Origin: Gyromitra esculenta | Lineage: Eukaryota > Ascomycota > Pezizomycetes > Pezizales > Discinaceae | NCBI GenBank assembly: GCA_038503075.1 | Contig: JBCAML010000003.1 | Location: 1,736,001-1,800,000, forward strand | Reading direction: 5' to 3' | DNA length: 64,000 nucleotides | Shown: piece after piece, positions 44,555 to 56,900 of the stretch | Layout: each line of letters begins with the position of its first letter | Position numbering within the stretch: the first letter of the stretch is position 1 | Position numbers and translations under genes: made by a program | The notes under the pieces: generated by a model | The model's database searches: none | What the model was told of the DNA's origin: nothing | Seen by the model: only the letters and a program-made list of their open reading frames with translations

Positions 44555-45155
44555 GAGCGAACGTTTAGAATACCATGGCCGACAGGGGGGATCAGTTTAA
44601 CATACCATGCGATACCATGTCAACGAAACTTGGACCGCCTACCAGCCATAACACCAATACATACACTAAGGAATACACGTAAAAAAAATTCGCTCCTGGG
44701 GCCCACTAGATGCTATCTTCCTGCTAAATTATCGGTTTAGTGATTCGGGTTAGGTGGATTTGGGTTAGGGGGTTTTGATTTGAAAGGATTTGGGTTCGGG
44801 AGATTAGGGTTAGGAGTATTAGGGTTGGGAGAGGGTTTGGGGGGCTTTCCCCCCTCTTTGGAATATTTTAATTAATCAGAGTAGTATATTTTTTCCTCAG
44901 TAGATAAAGCAAGCCTTTTTTATATATATTCTTTAAGTGTGTGTATGTACTGGGGTTTTGTTCACGCTATAACTTCGGTTGCATGTGGCATTCTTGTACC
45001 AGATTAAAACAATGAAACAATGATTTAACGGAAAAAAAAAACGTGTGTATGTACTAATGTTGCTGTTGGTAGGCGGTCCAAGTTTCGTTGACATGGTACC
45101 GCATGGTATGTTAAACTGACCCCCCTGTCGGCCATGGTATTTTAAACGTTCGCTC
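44555..45155. mobile_element. long-TIR foldback element, 601 bp
   Basis: Arms of about 125 bp (44555-44690 and about 45031-45155) begin GAGCGAACGTTTA and contain ATACCATGGCCGACAGGGGG, then AACTTGGACCGCCTACCA, each mirrored in the other arm with few mismatches and small indels. The spacer of about 340 bp contains telomere-like GGGTTAGG runs and no transposase. It is a non-autonomous DNA transposon or large foldback element. A clear target duplication was not identified. Confidence 0.8.
44743..44833 (+). repeat. interstitial telomere-like repeats
   Basis: Degenerate TTAGGG/TTGGGTTAGG copies (TCGGGTTAGG, TTGGGTTAGGGG, TTAGGGTTAGG, TTAGGGTTGGG) over about 90 bp inside the spacer of the long-TIR element. 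They are too irregular to be an active telomere. They could be a captured telomeric fragment or a chance G/T-rich simple repeat. Confidence 0.65.
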
Positions 45156-45168
45156 ATCATGTTCTGTA

Positions 45169-45268
45169 CTCATGTCGCCAGATTTATAATGCGTCATGTG
45201 ACGAGATTCCGGTTGAGAACTGTTCCAAAATCCGGTCACGTGACGCATTATAAATCTGGCGATATGAG
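45169..45268. mobile_element. MITE family C
   Basis: A 100-bp foldback element flanked by TA on each side. The arms of 34 bp start CTCATGTCGCCAGATTTATA and match the complementary arm at 32 of 34 positions. It lies only 13 bp beyond the right end of the long-TIR element, so the two inserted side by side. Confidence 0.88.
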
Positions 45269-45800
45269 TATGCTGATAGTCGGGAGTGACCTCAAGATCC
45301 TAAGAAATTACCGCTTTTGGTACTGCACTACTCATGATGCAATCGGGTATTCAATGATACAGGAATTCTAATGAAGGGGACGTCCTATTGGGCGAGCAAG
45401 ACACAAGGCGCCGGCGATGATGTATAGCACCGCCACTTCGGTGATTAAGCCGTCCATGGAAGTTTTCGAACCGTCTGTGCGGCTTCTCCCCATATTCGCC
45501 CATATCTTGATTGGTTCAAACCCTGAATACCCGACCCATCGTGGGAGCAGCCCCTGCATGTTATGTCCACCATCGATCGGAACCCAACCTAAAATGTCCT
45601 ATAAGTAACCGCTAAGATAGTTATGGGTGAATTTTCGCTGAACAATGTTTAAATCCACACACCTAAACGGGCTCCCCCCCACCCGGACAGTTTTGGGTTC
45701 TTCATGCCTGCCCCGAGTAGGTAGTTAAGTAGCACGATTCTTCGTTTGAGATTATCAACTCATCACAAATACAGTAGCTTTGGTCTACACAAACAGCATA

Positions 45801-47275
45801 ATGGATCCTCTACGTATATCCGAGTATATGTCAGGGATGTTACCGACCTTAGACTTGAGCTTGAACTCAAACCCGAGAAGCAAAAGCCAAACCCTCCCGG
45901 ACTCTCACCTCTGGTAAATTACCCTATTGCCTAATCTTGTGCCCAGCCTTGCTTGGCGACCCATAAATCAGGGTTAGGTGTCGGATGCTTTAGCACCCAA
46001 GAATTGCTATTCTCCGCACAGTTCCACGTGAAGAGGCTGGTGCTAGGTGTAAGCCACCCACACTATGCCAAACAAGCACTAGGGCCATGCAGGTGGCTTC
46101 TGCAGCCCCAGAAAGAACCGCACTGGTCTCTTCTTGTGGAACCACACGGCTCCCCTCCCATTCTCAAAGTTTTGATCTCTTGGGCTAAACTGGGCTTGAT
46201 CAAGGAATTCGTGCGTGTACCCACCCCTCCTAACTATCCATCAATCACTATCACCAGATCAAGACGGATCTCTGCCTGCTTATGGCTTTCTTGAAGATAC
46301 ATATACCTCTGGACCAGAACCTCTGTCTACTTTCGCTGCGAACTACACTGCCAACACCCAAAACTCGCTTGGCGGAGAGTTCTCCATACCGGAATCGCAG
46401 TTCATAGTTCAAGATCTTAGACCCTATACGACTTCCTTCGAGTCTTCCTCGGTCGGGTATCAGCAATCTACCTTTAACTCGGAACAACTTCTTCTTCTGC
46501 TCCCCGACGAATTCGATCTAAACGTGTTTTCAGATCAACTTGCTACCAATTTGAACTACCAGGAAAATACTATCAACGGCAACAGCTACCAAGCAGGATA
46601 CAACGGAGAGTATCTCGTACCGGAACCACAGCCCTTAGGTTTTGGTTTATCTTCGACTTTTTGGGGGCATTCTCCGGACCATATCCAACAACATACCCCC
46701 GGGTTAGGGCAAGAACAATCCCCGGTCGCTTTCGTGCAGCCATTAGTTGTCGAATATCAAGAAAATGCCATCAACGAAGCAAGCGCCCAAAATAAGCCCA
46801 AAAAGGAGTTGGAATCAGTTGGTTTGGGTGTTCTAAATGCCGCTACACTTCCTAACGCCCCAGCCACCTCCAACGATGCTGTTCGCGGGAGCAAAAATCA
46901 CCAAAACCAAGAATTTCGGTGCAGGGACAAATGCCGTAACATTTTCGTGTGAGTATCTCAACTAAAGCAAAACACCAATCTGCAGTCTAACCTTACATCG
47001 TTTCTAGCGGCCCGCACAGATGTTCCTACCAGGGAAGAGTCAAGACGGTATCATGCCGCAGCAACGACTGTTCACAGAAATTTGCCAAGCGAGGCGACTT
47101 CAATCGCCACTGGAATATTGTCCATGGCGAGAAAATATTGTTTGACTGCCCCATCGCCGGCTGCAAGCGTGTTGGTGAGAAGGGATTCAGCCGAAAGGAT
47201 AACTTAAGCCAGCACAGGCGTCTCGTCCACGAGGAAGTCATCGAGAAAAACCCCATCAGATTCGGGCGTAGTTAA
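45801..47275 (+). CDS. C2H2 zinc-finger protein (copy 2)
   Basis: The last two exons are well supported: an open stretch to 46948 (open from about 46215), and 47008-47275, joined in phase 2 across a 59-nt intron with a CTAAC site. The 5' part is uncertain. A plausible first exon at 45801 (MDPLRISEYMSGM...) ends in a GT donor near 45913, but I could not fix its acceptor. The product has a long Ser/Gln/Asn-rich acidic region, likely an activation domain. Two zinc fingers of unusual spacing follow: C-x4-C-x12-H-x4-H (SCRSNDC to HWNIVH) and C-x4-C-x16-H-x4-H (DCPIAGC to HRRLVH). A Cys pair lies ahead (RCRDKC). It probably acts as a nuclear DNA-binding regulator. It is a paralogue of the degenerate gene 4.5 kb upstream. 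Confidence 0.75.
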
Positions 47276-47965
47276 TTAGACGTCAATTTATGTTTTTTCA
47301 TGATAGTCGAAATACCACCGTTCTTTCCCTCCTCTCCTTCCTTATTTAAAGGTTTCATTTCGCGCACTTTTTTTCCTCTTGGGTTTCTTTTTATTTGAAT
47401 GTTGATAACCGGGGGGGGGTTTCGACGGATATAAGGTTGCCTAGTTTCTTCTTCCATGCAGTATCTTTTTTCTTTATACTTAAACAACTCCACTTCTTTT
47501 TTAATTCGTTATTTTCTTCCTCATTTTATTCTATGATGATTTACATGATGGCTGAAATGAATTGGTGGTGATGAAGGCTATTTCATTGGGCTCTTTTTCT
47601 TTCTACTCTTAGTTTCATTACACGATGCCGGCCTCTCTGGTACTCTGTTTAAGGCTTTTTTTTTCCTTTTTCATTCGTGTTTTTCTGTTTACGTACCTAG
47701 CGGCCTCATATTATTCGTTATGTACGCGAAAATTGAGATAAGCATCGAACAATTTACTGCGAAGAAAATTACCTAACGCGTGCTATGTTTCCCTTTTGAA
47801 ATAAAAAGTCACCAGTAACCTTCCTGTGGATTTTATACTCATGACCCATCACTCGAAAAAATACAACAATTCCCAATCTTATCTTATCTGATCGAGTCAT
47901 TTCGTTTTTCAGTCGAGAAGCACAGTCCACCTTGAGCTTCTCCATACCTCCTCAACCATCAAACA
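47276..47965. other. intergenic
   Basis: T-rich, with poly-T and poly-G runs (47409-47419). It is followed by a C/T-rich leader before the methyltransferase start. No gene. Confidence 0.55.
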
Positions 47966-49080
<1,115 letters not shown>

Positions 49081-49770
49081 AATGATAGAATAATACCCAA
49101 TTGTAAGTGCAAACCGGTACTTCCCCCTTCCCACACCATCGCCTCGTTCCATAAGAGAAATACTCAAGATTTTATTCGAACAGTTGTATCATGTAAGCGT
49201 TGCGGGTTAGGGTTACAACCACACCACGGGATATCTTCGTATTGCCTAAACTAGACTCAACCAACAAATGGTATCCATATAATTACTCGTGTCACGGTCC
49301 ACGTCGCGTCTGCAATAGGCTAGAAAATAAAGAGAAATACCAGTCCCTCGAAGCAGGTGATTGGAGGACACGCTACGGTTGCTCATATCTAAGAGAGAAC
49401 TTAAATCCCCTGGGAAGAATAAATTAAGCGTGACAACCCTCAAGATGCGAGAGAATTATGGTCACCGGAGGGCGGTAATCTAGCAAGGCCGTCTAGGAAT
49501 TTTAATCCGTGTTGCTTCAGAACTTGGCAGCCATGTTACAGGCTATGAAACCATATTCGATAAAAAGCAACAGCTGCAGCCAAAACTATGGCAAGCTTCA
49601 GACGAGACAGGGATGCTGCTGCCCAACGATCCGGTGAAGACTCCAGTAGTTCCACGCGCGCGGTTTTCGGGACAATCACAAGTAGTCGAAGCGGGATATG
49701 GGGGGAGAGAAGCTTGGTCCTAGCTCTGTACGAGGGGGGATCGGCACTCTAGAAGGCTCCCGGAAGATAT
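49081..49770. other. intergenic
   Basis: No supported gene; short ORFs only. Confidence 0.5.
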
Positions 49771-50049
49771 TTGAAGTTCGATCTTTTAACTGTAGGCAAC
49801 GAATTCCATCGAACCCCCGTCGATTACCGAGCCAGCAAGATAGCCTATGGTCTCGCAATCGTGTGTGCCAAATACCTCATCCTATACACTCGATACGATC
49901 TGCCTCACTTGGTACCTGGGTCTGTAGATCCCGTCGTTGCGCGCGCTATTCATGCTGAGGAGGACCAACGCCTGAAGAGAAAACCTGGGTTCTGGAAACA
50001 CGGATTCTGTCGCGATGAGGCTTTGCTGCACTTCTGCGGGCGTACTTGA
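49771..50049 (+). CDS. orphan short ORF, 92 aa
   Basis: A 92-codon frame with balanced composition (EFHRTPVDYRASKIAYGL, then YTRYDLPHLVPGSVDPVV). It has no signal peptide; a mildly hydrophobic helix (IAYGLAIVCAKYLILY) lies in the first half. It could be the last exon of a decayed gene or a chance ORF. No family is recognised and no upstream exon was found. Confidence 0.2.
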   Translation: MKFDLLTVGNEFHRTPVDYRASKIAYGLAIVCAKYLILYTRYDLPHLVPGSVDPVVARAIHAEEDQRLKRKPGFWKHGFCRDEALLHFCGRT

Positions 50050-51199
50050 TAAATTTCTTCCAAAACACTTGTTGGTCGTACATATCGCAGTCGAAGGCGG
50101 TATATTCGGGGCTGTGGGGGGAGAAGACAGTACCTTTACCATGGTCGTACCGACGTATTTGGAATTTATTTAGCAGATCAGAGCAGAATCGGGGAGTATA
50201 CTCTTGAGGCGCAGGAAACCCTTGCGGTAGTAGGTCGACAGAAAAACGAATGAAGTCTTTGCCATACGAATCATGACATCTCACTCGAAGAGGTTCGACG
50301 CCACATGCGTAATTAATCCCCCCCCCATCCTCAATACAGCCTACGAACGATAAGTACTGTTCGCGTTTCAGGATATGTCGGCGTTTTCTTGAAACGAGGT
50401 GACGAATATATGGATGAGTTAACGACCCCTCTGCAGCCGCTAGGAGGATACGGTGTTCAACTGAACTCTCTTGCTGGCAAGAGTGATTTCAGCAGGATTT
50501 GATCTTAAGATAGGACGAAACGAAAGCGAAACGGGAGTTCGTGGTAATGGTAGGTATCTATGTTGGACCTGATTTCTTGGGCAGTTATTTTAGGAGGCTA
50601 TTTTGGTCAATAGCTACTCGGGAAACCCTCAGTGACGTAAGGCAAGATGAGGAGCGAGGTTGGGAGAGGCGTTGGTTACAGACAGCGGGAACGGGCAATA
50701 ATGGGTATTATGGACATGTTCCTCCTGTGAGAAAACCTGGTTCAAGCTTGAGTCAAGATTCAAGATTCAAGAAGCGGATACCGAAAATAAAGTGACATGG
50801 AACCCAGGCTTTGGTTGTTGGTGCTTCAGAACGTCCATTATAGACTTTGATAAAATCCAAAAGAGGCAACACCAGCTTATCGTGGCAGCGCAACGAACCC
50901 GATCAAACAAGGGAGCTAACCAACAACGATTAGCAAAAATAGGTGGCGCTTGAGTGGAGGCCCAGCAACCAGAGAAACCGGCGGCTATGCCAAGCCCCAG
51001 GGCTAGACAGGCCCCAAATAAACTTAGGCATGCGATGCAATGCGATGCAATGCGGAGAACCTGGTCCATGGCTCCATTTATCTACCACGTCACGATATTA
51101 TTTCTTACAGTAATTCGTTGGCAGAGTAGCCAAAAAAACCGAAACCAACAAAGCTTCAGCCACCTAGGAAATATACCTATGAAAATTTAGGAGTTGGTA

Positions 51200-51326
51200 C
51201 TCGTGTACCAGGGTATGAACCTGAAAACATGGGGTGTGTGGCTTTGTATGCGACGGAGTGGTGCACGGATATTTTGCCATACAAATTCACCACCCATGTT
51301 TTCAGGTTCATACCCTGGTACACGAG
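51200..51326. mobile_element. MITE family B, copy 2
   Basis: A 127-bp foldback element. The arms CTCGTGTACCAGGGTATGAA and complement pair over about 38 bp with almost no mismatch. TA on both sides, within a longer palindromic flank (TTGGTA...TACCA). It is the best-preserved member of the family here. Confidence 0.9.
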
Positions 51327-52607
51327 TACCACCAATTTTCGCTAAAAAAAATTTAAACTCAACCCCCTCGCCAACGTGACGGACGCACCAGAACGGGGAG
51401 TGGATGAAAATAGAAAAAGCTGGCGATCGACAGCTCGGCAACCAGGGAATCGTACGGTCGTAGAGTAAACAGTGTTCTGTTGTTGGCTAGACCCCCCGCA
51501 AAAGAGATTAACGTTGATCAATCACATCCAACCACTAGGAAATCTTAAGGTTTATGTTATGTTTTTGTCGATCATGGTTTTCTCATCACCACGAGAAGAA
51601 AAAAAAAAGACCTTTTCGAGCCATTCCGTGGTTACACTAGGCTCGCGATCCGAAGAGCGGAGCATCGAGTTTAAATGAAGATATGCGTGGGTATCACGTG
51701 TAACGGGTGGCTTTCGCTTGCCATGCAGGTGATATGCACAGCACTGACAGGCTCGGAATCCGGCCTCCTTCCATAAAGAGTGCAACATAGGCAACCCCCA
51801 CATCGCTGGATAAGATCTTGTGACAGGTACATACTCAGACTTTTGAATGATTGTGTCCTGGAATTCTGGCGAGCATTGGACGCTTTGATCAGCTTGTAGC
51901 TACCGATGCTAGTGGTTATGACGAATAAAGGAGAACGGCAACTAACTATTAATTTAATAATGCACTTGCAACCCTTGAACGAAGATCTCAAGATATATTC
52001 GAATATGCAGGCACCCAGGAGTCCTCATCTATAATCGCGCACTGTGGTAGACGGATTCATAGCGTGACCCGACGATCTAGAATGGGGCCGGTAGATTCTC
52101 AAGCTGGCGTGATATGGCTTGATTAGGTATATATTTCTACAAAATAAAGTAAGGATGTAATTATTAACTTCCTTCCTTACCTGCCTCTGAACTACGACTC
52201 AAGATAAAAGGTAGATCAGTTCTCGTTGGAATTTTCCATGTTCCATTAAAAAAAAAAACCATCGCATTGTTCGCGATCGCGATGTGCTCTGCACGATAAT
52301 AACGATTTTGCAAAATACCAACATAAAAGATAGTTGGTGCGGGGAACCTCATCCTCATTTACACATCGTAAAATAGGTGACCCCGGAATCCCCGATTTGG
52401 GAGACGAAGTATCTCTTTCTAGCTCTTCCACGCGATCCGCCACCAACTCAGCACCATCACTGGTTGGGGATAGCTAAAAGAGGCAATGAGCTAAATGAAA
52501 ATGTCCCTGGTTAGAGCGACAAAATTAATACAAGGTAATTTTAGAACTGTGGCATCCCATTGAGAGCTGCGTGATTATTGGGGGGTCTCCGCATCACGCT
52601 GAAGGAT

Positions 52608-52651
52608 TTGGTGGTGAATTACTGGGTGGGGAAAGTGCAATTCACCACCAA
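52608..52651. repeat. perfect 13-bp hairpin
   Basis: TTGGTGGTGAATT and AATTCACCACCAA pair perfectly around an 18-nt loop. It is isolated, with no gene adjacent. It could be a small foldback remnant. Confidence 0.7.
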
Positions 52652-53229
52652 CATCTCCCGGAGCAGCCAGTAGAGTGCCGTTGACCCTAGGCAGAGAAAT
52701 CAGTGCGGGCACATCGTGCCTGAACAGTTAGATAAGGTGTCCTGCATATGCAGGAATGCACATAACCGCCCACACATTAACCAACAGAATCAGTCACTAG
52801 CGCCAAGGCTCTCTAAGTGGGAGTCGAAAATAGAAACCATGGTACCCGGGCCAATTACTACAAACCAACATTTGCCCTCGCATGTGGGTGTGTGCCCCCT
52901 GCGTCCTCGGTTCTTACTAAGTAACAGAATTGTTTGCCTCCGTCCCATAACGGCGCGAGGAGTAGCGCATGAATGAAAGATAAAGTCTCCTCGATACGCC
53001 CCCTCTCGCACCGTATATTCCTCACATCCTACACTCCAAGTCGCTTAGGCATTTCGAACGTTGAGCCGGTCGCCTACATTCGGTACAGGATACCCAAGCA
53101 TTGGCCTTCGTATTATACTCCTCCATAACATAAAGGAAGTCACAACCAAAAACTGATCGTTCTTTATCACTATTTTATCTGTCTGGGATCTCTCTCTAAT
53201 TTCTTACAAAATAATCATTACTTGGAAAT

Positions 53230-53931
53230 ATGTTTCCCCGACGAGCTTTTATTGCCATTTGCGTGGCCGCAATATTCACTCCTCTCAGTGCTGTATTAGC
53301 ACAAACTCCTGTAGACACTGTATCGTCCACTACAGTTGATAGCATCTCTACTACCACTCAGCAAGCTACAGTCAGCCCCACGATTACCGCAACACCGGTT
53401 TCCGAATCAGTATCTCCTGTCAGTTCTCTAGCTCCCGTTTCCACCGCTGGACTCGGATACTACCCCACTATTCCTGGCCAGTCGTACGATAGCCCAACCA
53501 CGTACGATAGCTCTGCCGCCGAGAGCGCTGCTGGTGCATCTGGGACTTCGGATACGTTCATCAACATTCCTCTCGGTGCTGAAATCGCTATAATCTCAGT
53601 GGTTGTTATTGCTGGTATCGTTGGTCTCGTTTTCGGCTTTCTGTGGTATCAACGCCGTCGCCGCCAATGGGAAATTCAGGGTAGACGTCGTTCCCTTGTT
53701 CCAAGACTCTCAGTCAGCGAGCGCGGTGGTCTCAAAATGTCTCGTCCCGTTTATATTCGCGATTCAATTGCAGCTACTCCCATCATCGCCGTCACTCCTG
53801 CCACACGCCCTTCTTCAGGCAGCACCGTTGCTAGCTTTGACCCAGTTGACCTAGAGAAGGGCAACGAAAGGAGCGAGTTCGAAAACGAGTCCAAGGCCGC
53901 TGGCTGGAAGAAGATTTTCTCAAAGAAATAG
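53230..53931 (+). CDS. single-pass cell-surface protein, Mid2/Wsc-like architecture
   Basis: A single-exon 233-aa protein. A signal peptide covers residues 1-24 (FIAICVAAIFTPLSAVLA, cleavage before QTPVD). The ectodomain, about 25-110, is Ser/Thr/Pro/Val-rich and likely heavily O-mannosylated. One membrane helix lies at about 115-139 (EIAIISVVVIAGIVGLVFGF), stopped by the basic run QRRRRQ. The cytoplasmic tail of about 90 residues has Ser/Arg patches and a basic C-terminus (WKKIFSKK). This layout is that of fungal wall-stress sensors and many uncharacterised surface proteins; there is no WSC cysteine domain. The gene stands alone, with a typical A/T-rich fungal 5' leader. A sensor role is inference. 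Confidence 0.75.
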   Translation: MFPRRAFIAICVAAIFTPLSAVLAQTPVDTVSSTTVDSISTTTQQATVSPTITATPVSESVSPVSSLAPVSTAGLGYYPTIPGQSYDSPTTYDSSAAESAAGASGTSDTFINIPLGAEIAIISVVVIAGIVGLVFGFLWYQRRRRQWEIQGRRRSLVPRLSVSERGGLKMSRPVYIRDSIAATPIIAVTPATRPSSGSTVASFDPVDLEKGNERSEFENESKAAGWKKIFSKK

Positions 53932-56900
53932 ACGCTCGATAACTCGAACGATTTCCTTCGCGCTTGAATTACAGCTATGGCTTTACGATGGAAGAGATGG
54001 GACGTGTCTTTGGATTTCTTTGATAAATACTAGGGATTTTTGTTTGGTTGTATTGTAACTTACTTCAAACGAATTGGGATTTTGCATGTGGTTTTGGTGT
54101 TTCGTGGTTGCCTTTTTTTCTTCCTTTTTTTTTTCTTCCGGGTGACTTTGGGTTGGGCTACTGTCTTTTGCTCAGTTTCTTTTGTGGGCGTTTTTACATG
54201 ATTCTCTTTTTTTATTCACCGCTGGATGGTTGGTCTTTTTTTTGTTCTTACAGCACTTTCGGTGAGGGGGGTTTTGGTGCTCCATCTGTATATGTATGTT
54301 CTTGGGTCTTTGATCACGACTCAGACGATATTCTCCATCATCGCCCAAGGGTGTAGCTAGCCCGCGGGGGTTAACTGATGATGGAAGTAGTATCGCCTAT
54401 TTACAAACACCAACAATATTAATATTAGATATTTTCTTGACCATCTAAAAAAATTTACTTACAAGTATTCGAGTGAGCTGGGGGGGGAAACATCAAACGA
54501 TAAAATGGAAATAGGCGGGAAGCCGCTGTCATCCCTGCTCGATTCTCACAACTTGATACACAAGACGTCGCGAATATGGGCCCCCTGCTGATATTTTGGA
54601 ACACAGCAACACGCAACCTTGGTTTTTCTGGTACTGTATCCGTGACAACGTAGCGTTCTGCGATATGATAAGATCCCGCGCGGATAAGTTTATGAAGCGT
54701 TGCACGTCTCGTGAGTTCAAGTGATACGCCATAAGAACGGTTCGGATTTCTACACTTTTATTTTCCACGGCTCGCCACCCTGTTTTGTCAAAAGCACTTC
54801 TGGAAAACCAAAGAAAAAAAATCACCTACCTGGAGCCTCCTAGCTGCACGCGCACGTAATATCAGGGCGGCGAATTCTCTCCACAGCGTTCAGCCGGCAC
54901 TAATAGGGAAGCGAGGATGGGTGATAGCCAGTAGCTTTCGGACCATGCACGCCGAGCCTCTATGTATGCGGCCACTGTTAAATCATGGCGGTTAAGCAAC
55001 AAAATGTAGTCATTGACTATCACTCGACACAGTCATGCTGCATAGTAATAACTGTTTATTGTTTACCCGTGCGCTCGGCATACACAACCTTAAAGTTTAT
55101 GCCGCTTTCGACACACTAATTACATTATTGGGCTTAAATGGGATTACTTCCGTCTTTAAATGCTCAGGCCGGACATATATAAGACATTGGATTTCTGTTG
55201 TTATTAGTCGGCCTATTATTTGTAGTGATACTTCGGGAGATAAGTGGGGAGGGATGCAAGCTATTGCTCGAAACTATTAGCTTTAAAGATCCGTTTTTCT
55301 AAGTTGATTGGTCCCATCTCGATTGGGGTTACTATTTGGGCGGCTGAAACTTGATCCCGTAATTAATTGGCGATCTGATGACTTAAGATGTATTTTATTA
55401 TATAATGACGTCAGCTGTTTAAGAATCTCAACGTTGGCGATGCTCATCGCTCATATCTTATATTCGAGATAGCTACGATTTGAGTATAGGGAATATAAAG
55501 GACCAGAAATTTAGGCGCCTAGTAATACGTTAGTGTGTTCTTGAGATGCCTATAAACGCGCTTTTAAAGTAAGAAGTAGTCAGGTGATGTCATTTGCTAT
55601 CTAGAGTAATGTTCGGACGTGGGTGTGTATATATGGAATGCTGAGTGAGAATCCATGTGCCACGTAGCTTTACCGAGCCCACTAAATCTCGTTCACCTTT
55701 CCCGGTGCAGAGGTAGGGTTTATTCGTTCCCAGGGTTTGCACCTATAGTTTTTATTCCAGAATTTTCGCAACTCGTCGACTTCCTATCGTTTGTATACTG
55801 GGAAAAAACACTCGGGTTGCAATCCCACATATACCCCCGCCCGGGCCCAGGAACATGCTAGTAAGCCCGAAGCATGCGGCTGCCAAAAAACCAAAACGGA
55901 CTAGTCTCCGGAGCCTATTAAATTCATAAGAACTCAAATCAAGTGTTGCGCCTCAGACGTGCTCTAAGACTTTGGGTCCGGTGAAGAGTTGCATTCAGGG
56001 CTGGGAGATGCGTCTAATAATGCTAGATTACACTAGTGTTATGTATCGCCTGCATACCGTAGCTGCCTATGATTGAATGGTTTTGATTTGTAACTGTCAT
56101 ATGGATGTTCCAGTGAAATTCCCGTTTGCAGAAGCATCTCCGTAAATCCACAAATAAACAATAAACGCACGAAACCCATCGACGGGATTGAGTGAGAAAA
56201 ATAGGCATAATCTAGCGCTATTTCGAGGGAATAGCTATGCTAAGAACGAGTCTGTGCGTGCTACCGTCGTTGCTTGATTTTTAGCTAGGCCCCGGCGGAG
56301 GGGACAGCACATCTAGGCTCTAATCGCCCGAGTAAATAACGAGTGAGGGCCTGTGAAGTCAACTCACCGGGGAAAACATCAGCGCATAATTCTAGAGCTT
56401 CTGCTAGATCACTTATCAAACTTATGTAAGGGACCCAATAAGATTATGTCTGAATATGCAAAGAACATCGAAAATCACCCTGCTCCCCCACACGCACAGA
56501 ACCAAAAACAGAGGTAGATTGGTATCGTAACTGATCTAACCCTCGTAGCAATAGCTAGCCAGAAATGCTGTAGTGCTAACTTGCCGATATCAGAATGCCG
56601 TTCCTGCATTACTTAAATGTAGATCGTAGCATCGCACCTCCTCATACGTATTTGCTTTCGTTACTCGTGATCCAGGATAAGAACCTGAAAACATGGGTGG
56701 TGAATTTGTATGGCAAAGTATCCGTGCACTACTCCATAGCATACAAAGCCACACACCCCACGCCCCCAGGTTCGTACCCTAGATCACGAGTATTGTAATA
56801 TGTAGCACGTTTATTGTTCACGCACGGGCAACCCCAAAATCTGGGACCCAAAAACATGAAAAAAACGTGCACCAAGTCTTTTGGGATCGGCTAATCCATA

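Larger units (their letters stand above)
41728..45800. other. repeat-rich, gene-free block
   Basis: Four kb between the two zinc-finger paralogues with no credible gene. It holds one family B and one family C foldback element, a degenerate tandem repeat, an inverted-repeat pair, a long-terminal-inverted-repeat element with telomere-like spacer, and 'ttacttac' runs (42001-42010, 42205-42233). Details are in separate entries. Confidence 0.7.
50050..53229. other. intergenic with one family B element
   Basis: About 3 kb with no credible gene. It contains the family B element at 51200-51326 and a short perfect hairpin at 52608-52651. The last 100 bases upstream of 53230 are the probable promoter and leader of the surface protein. 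Confidence 0.55.
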
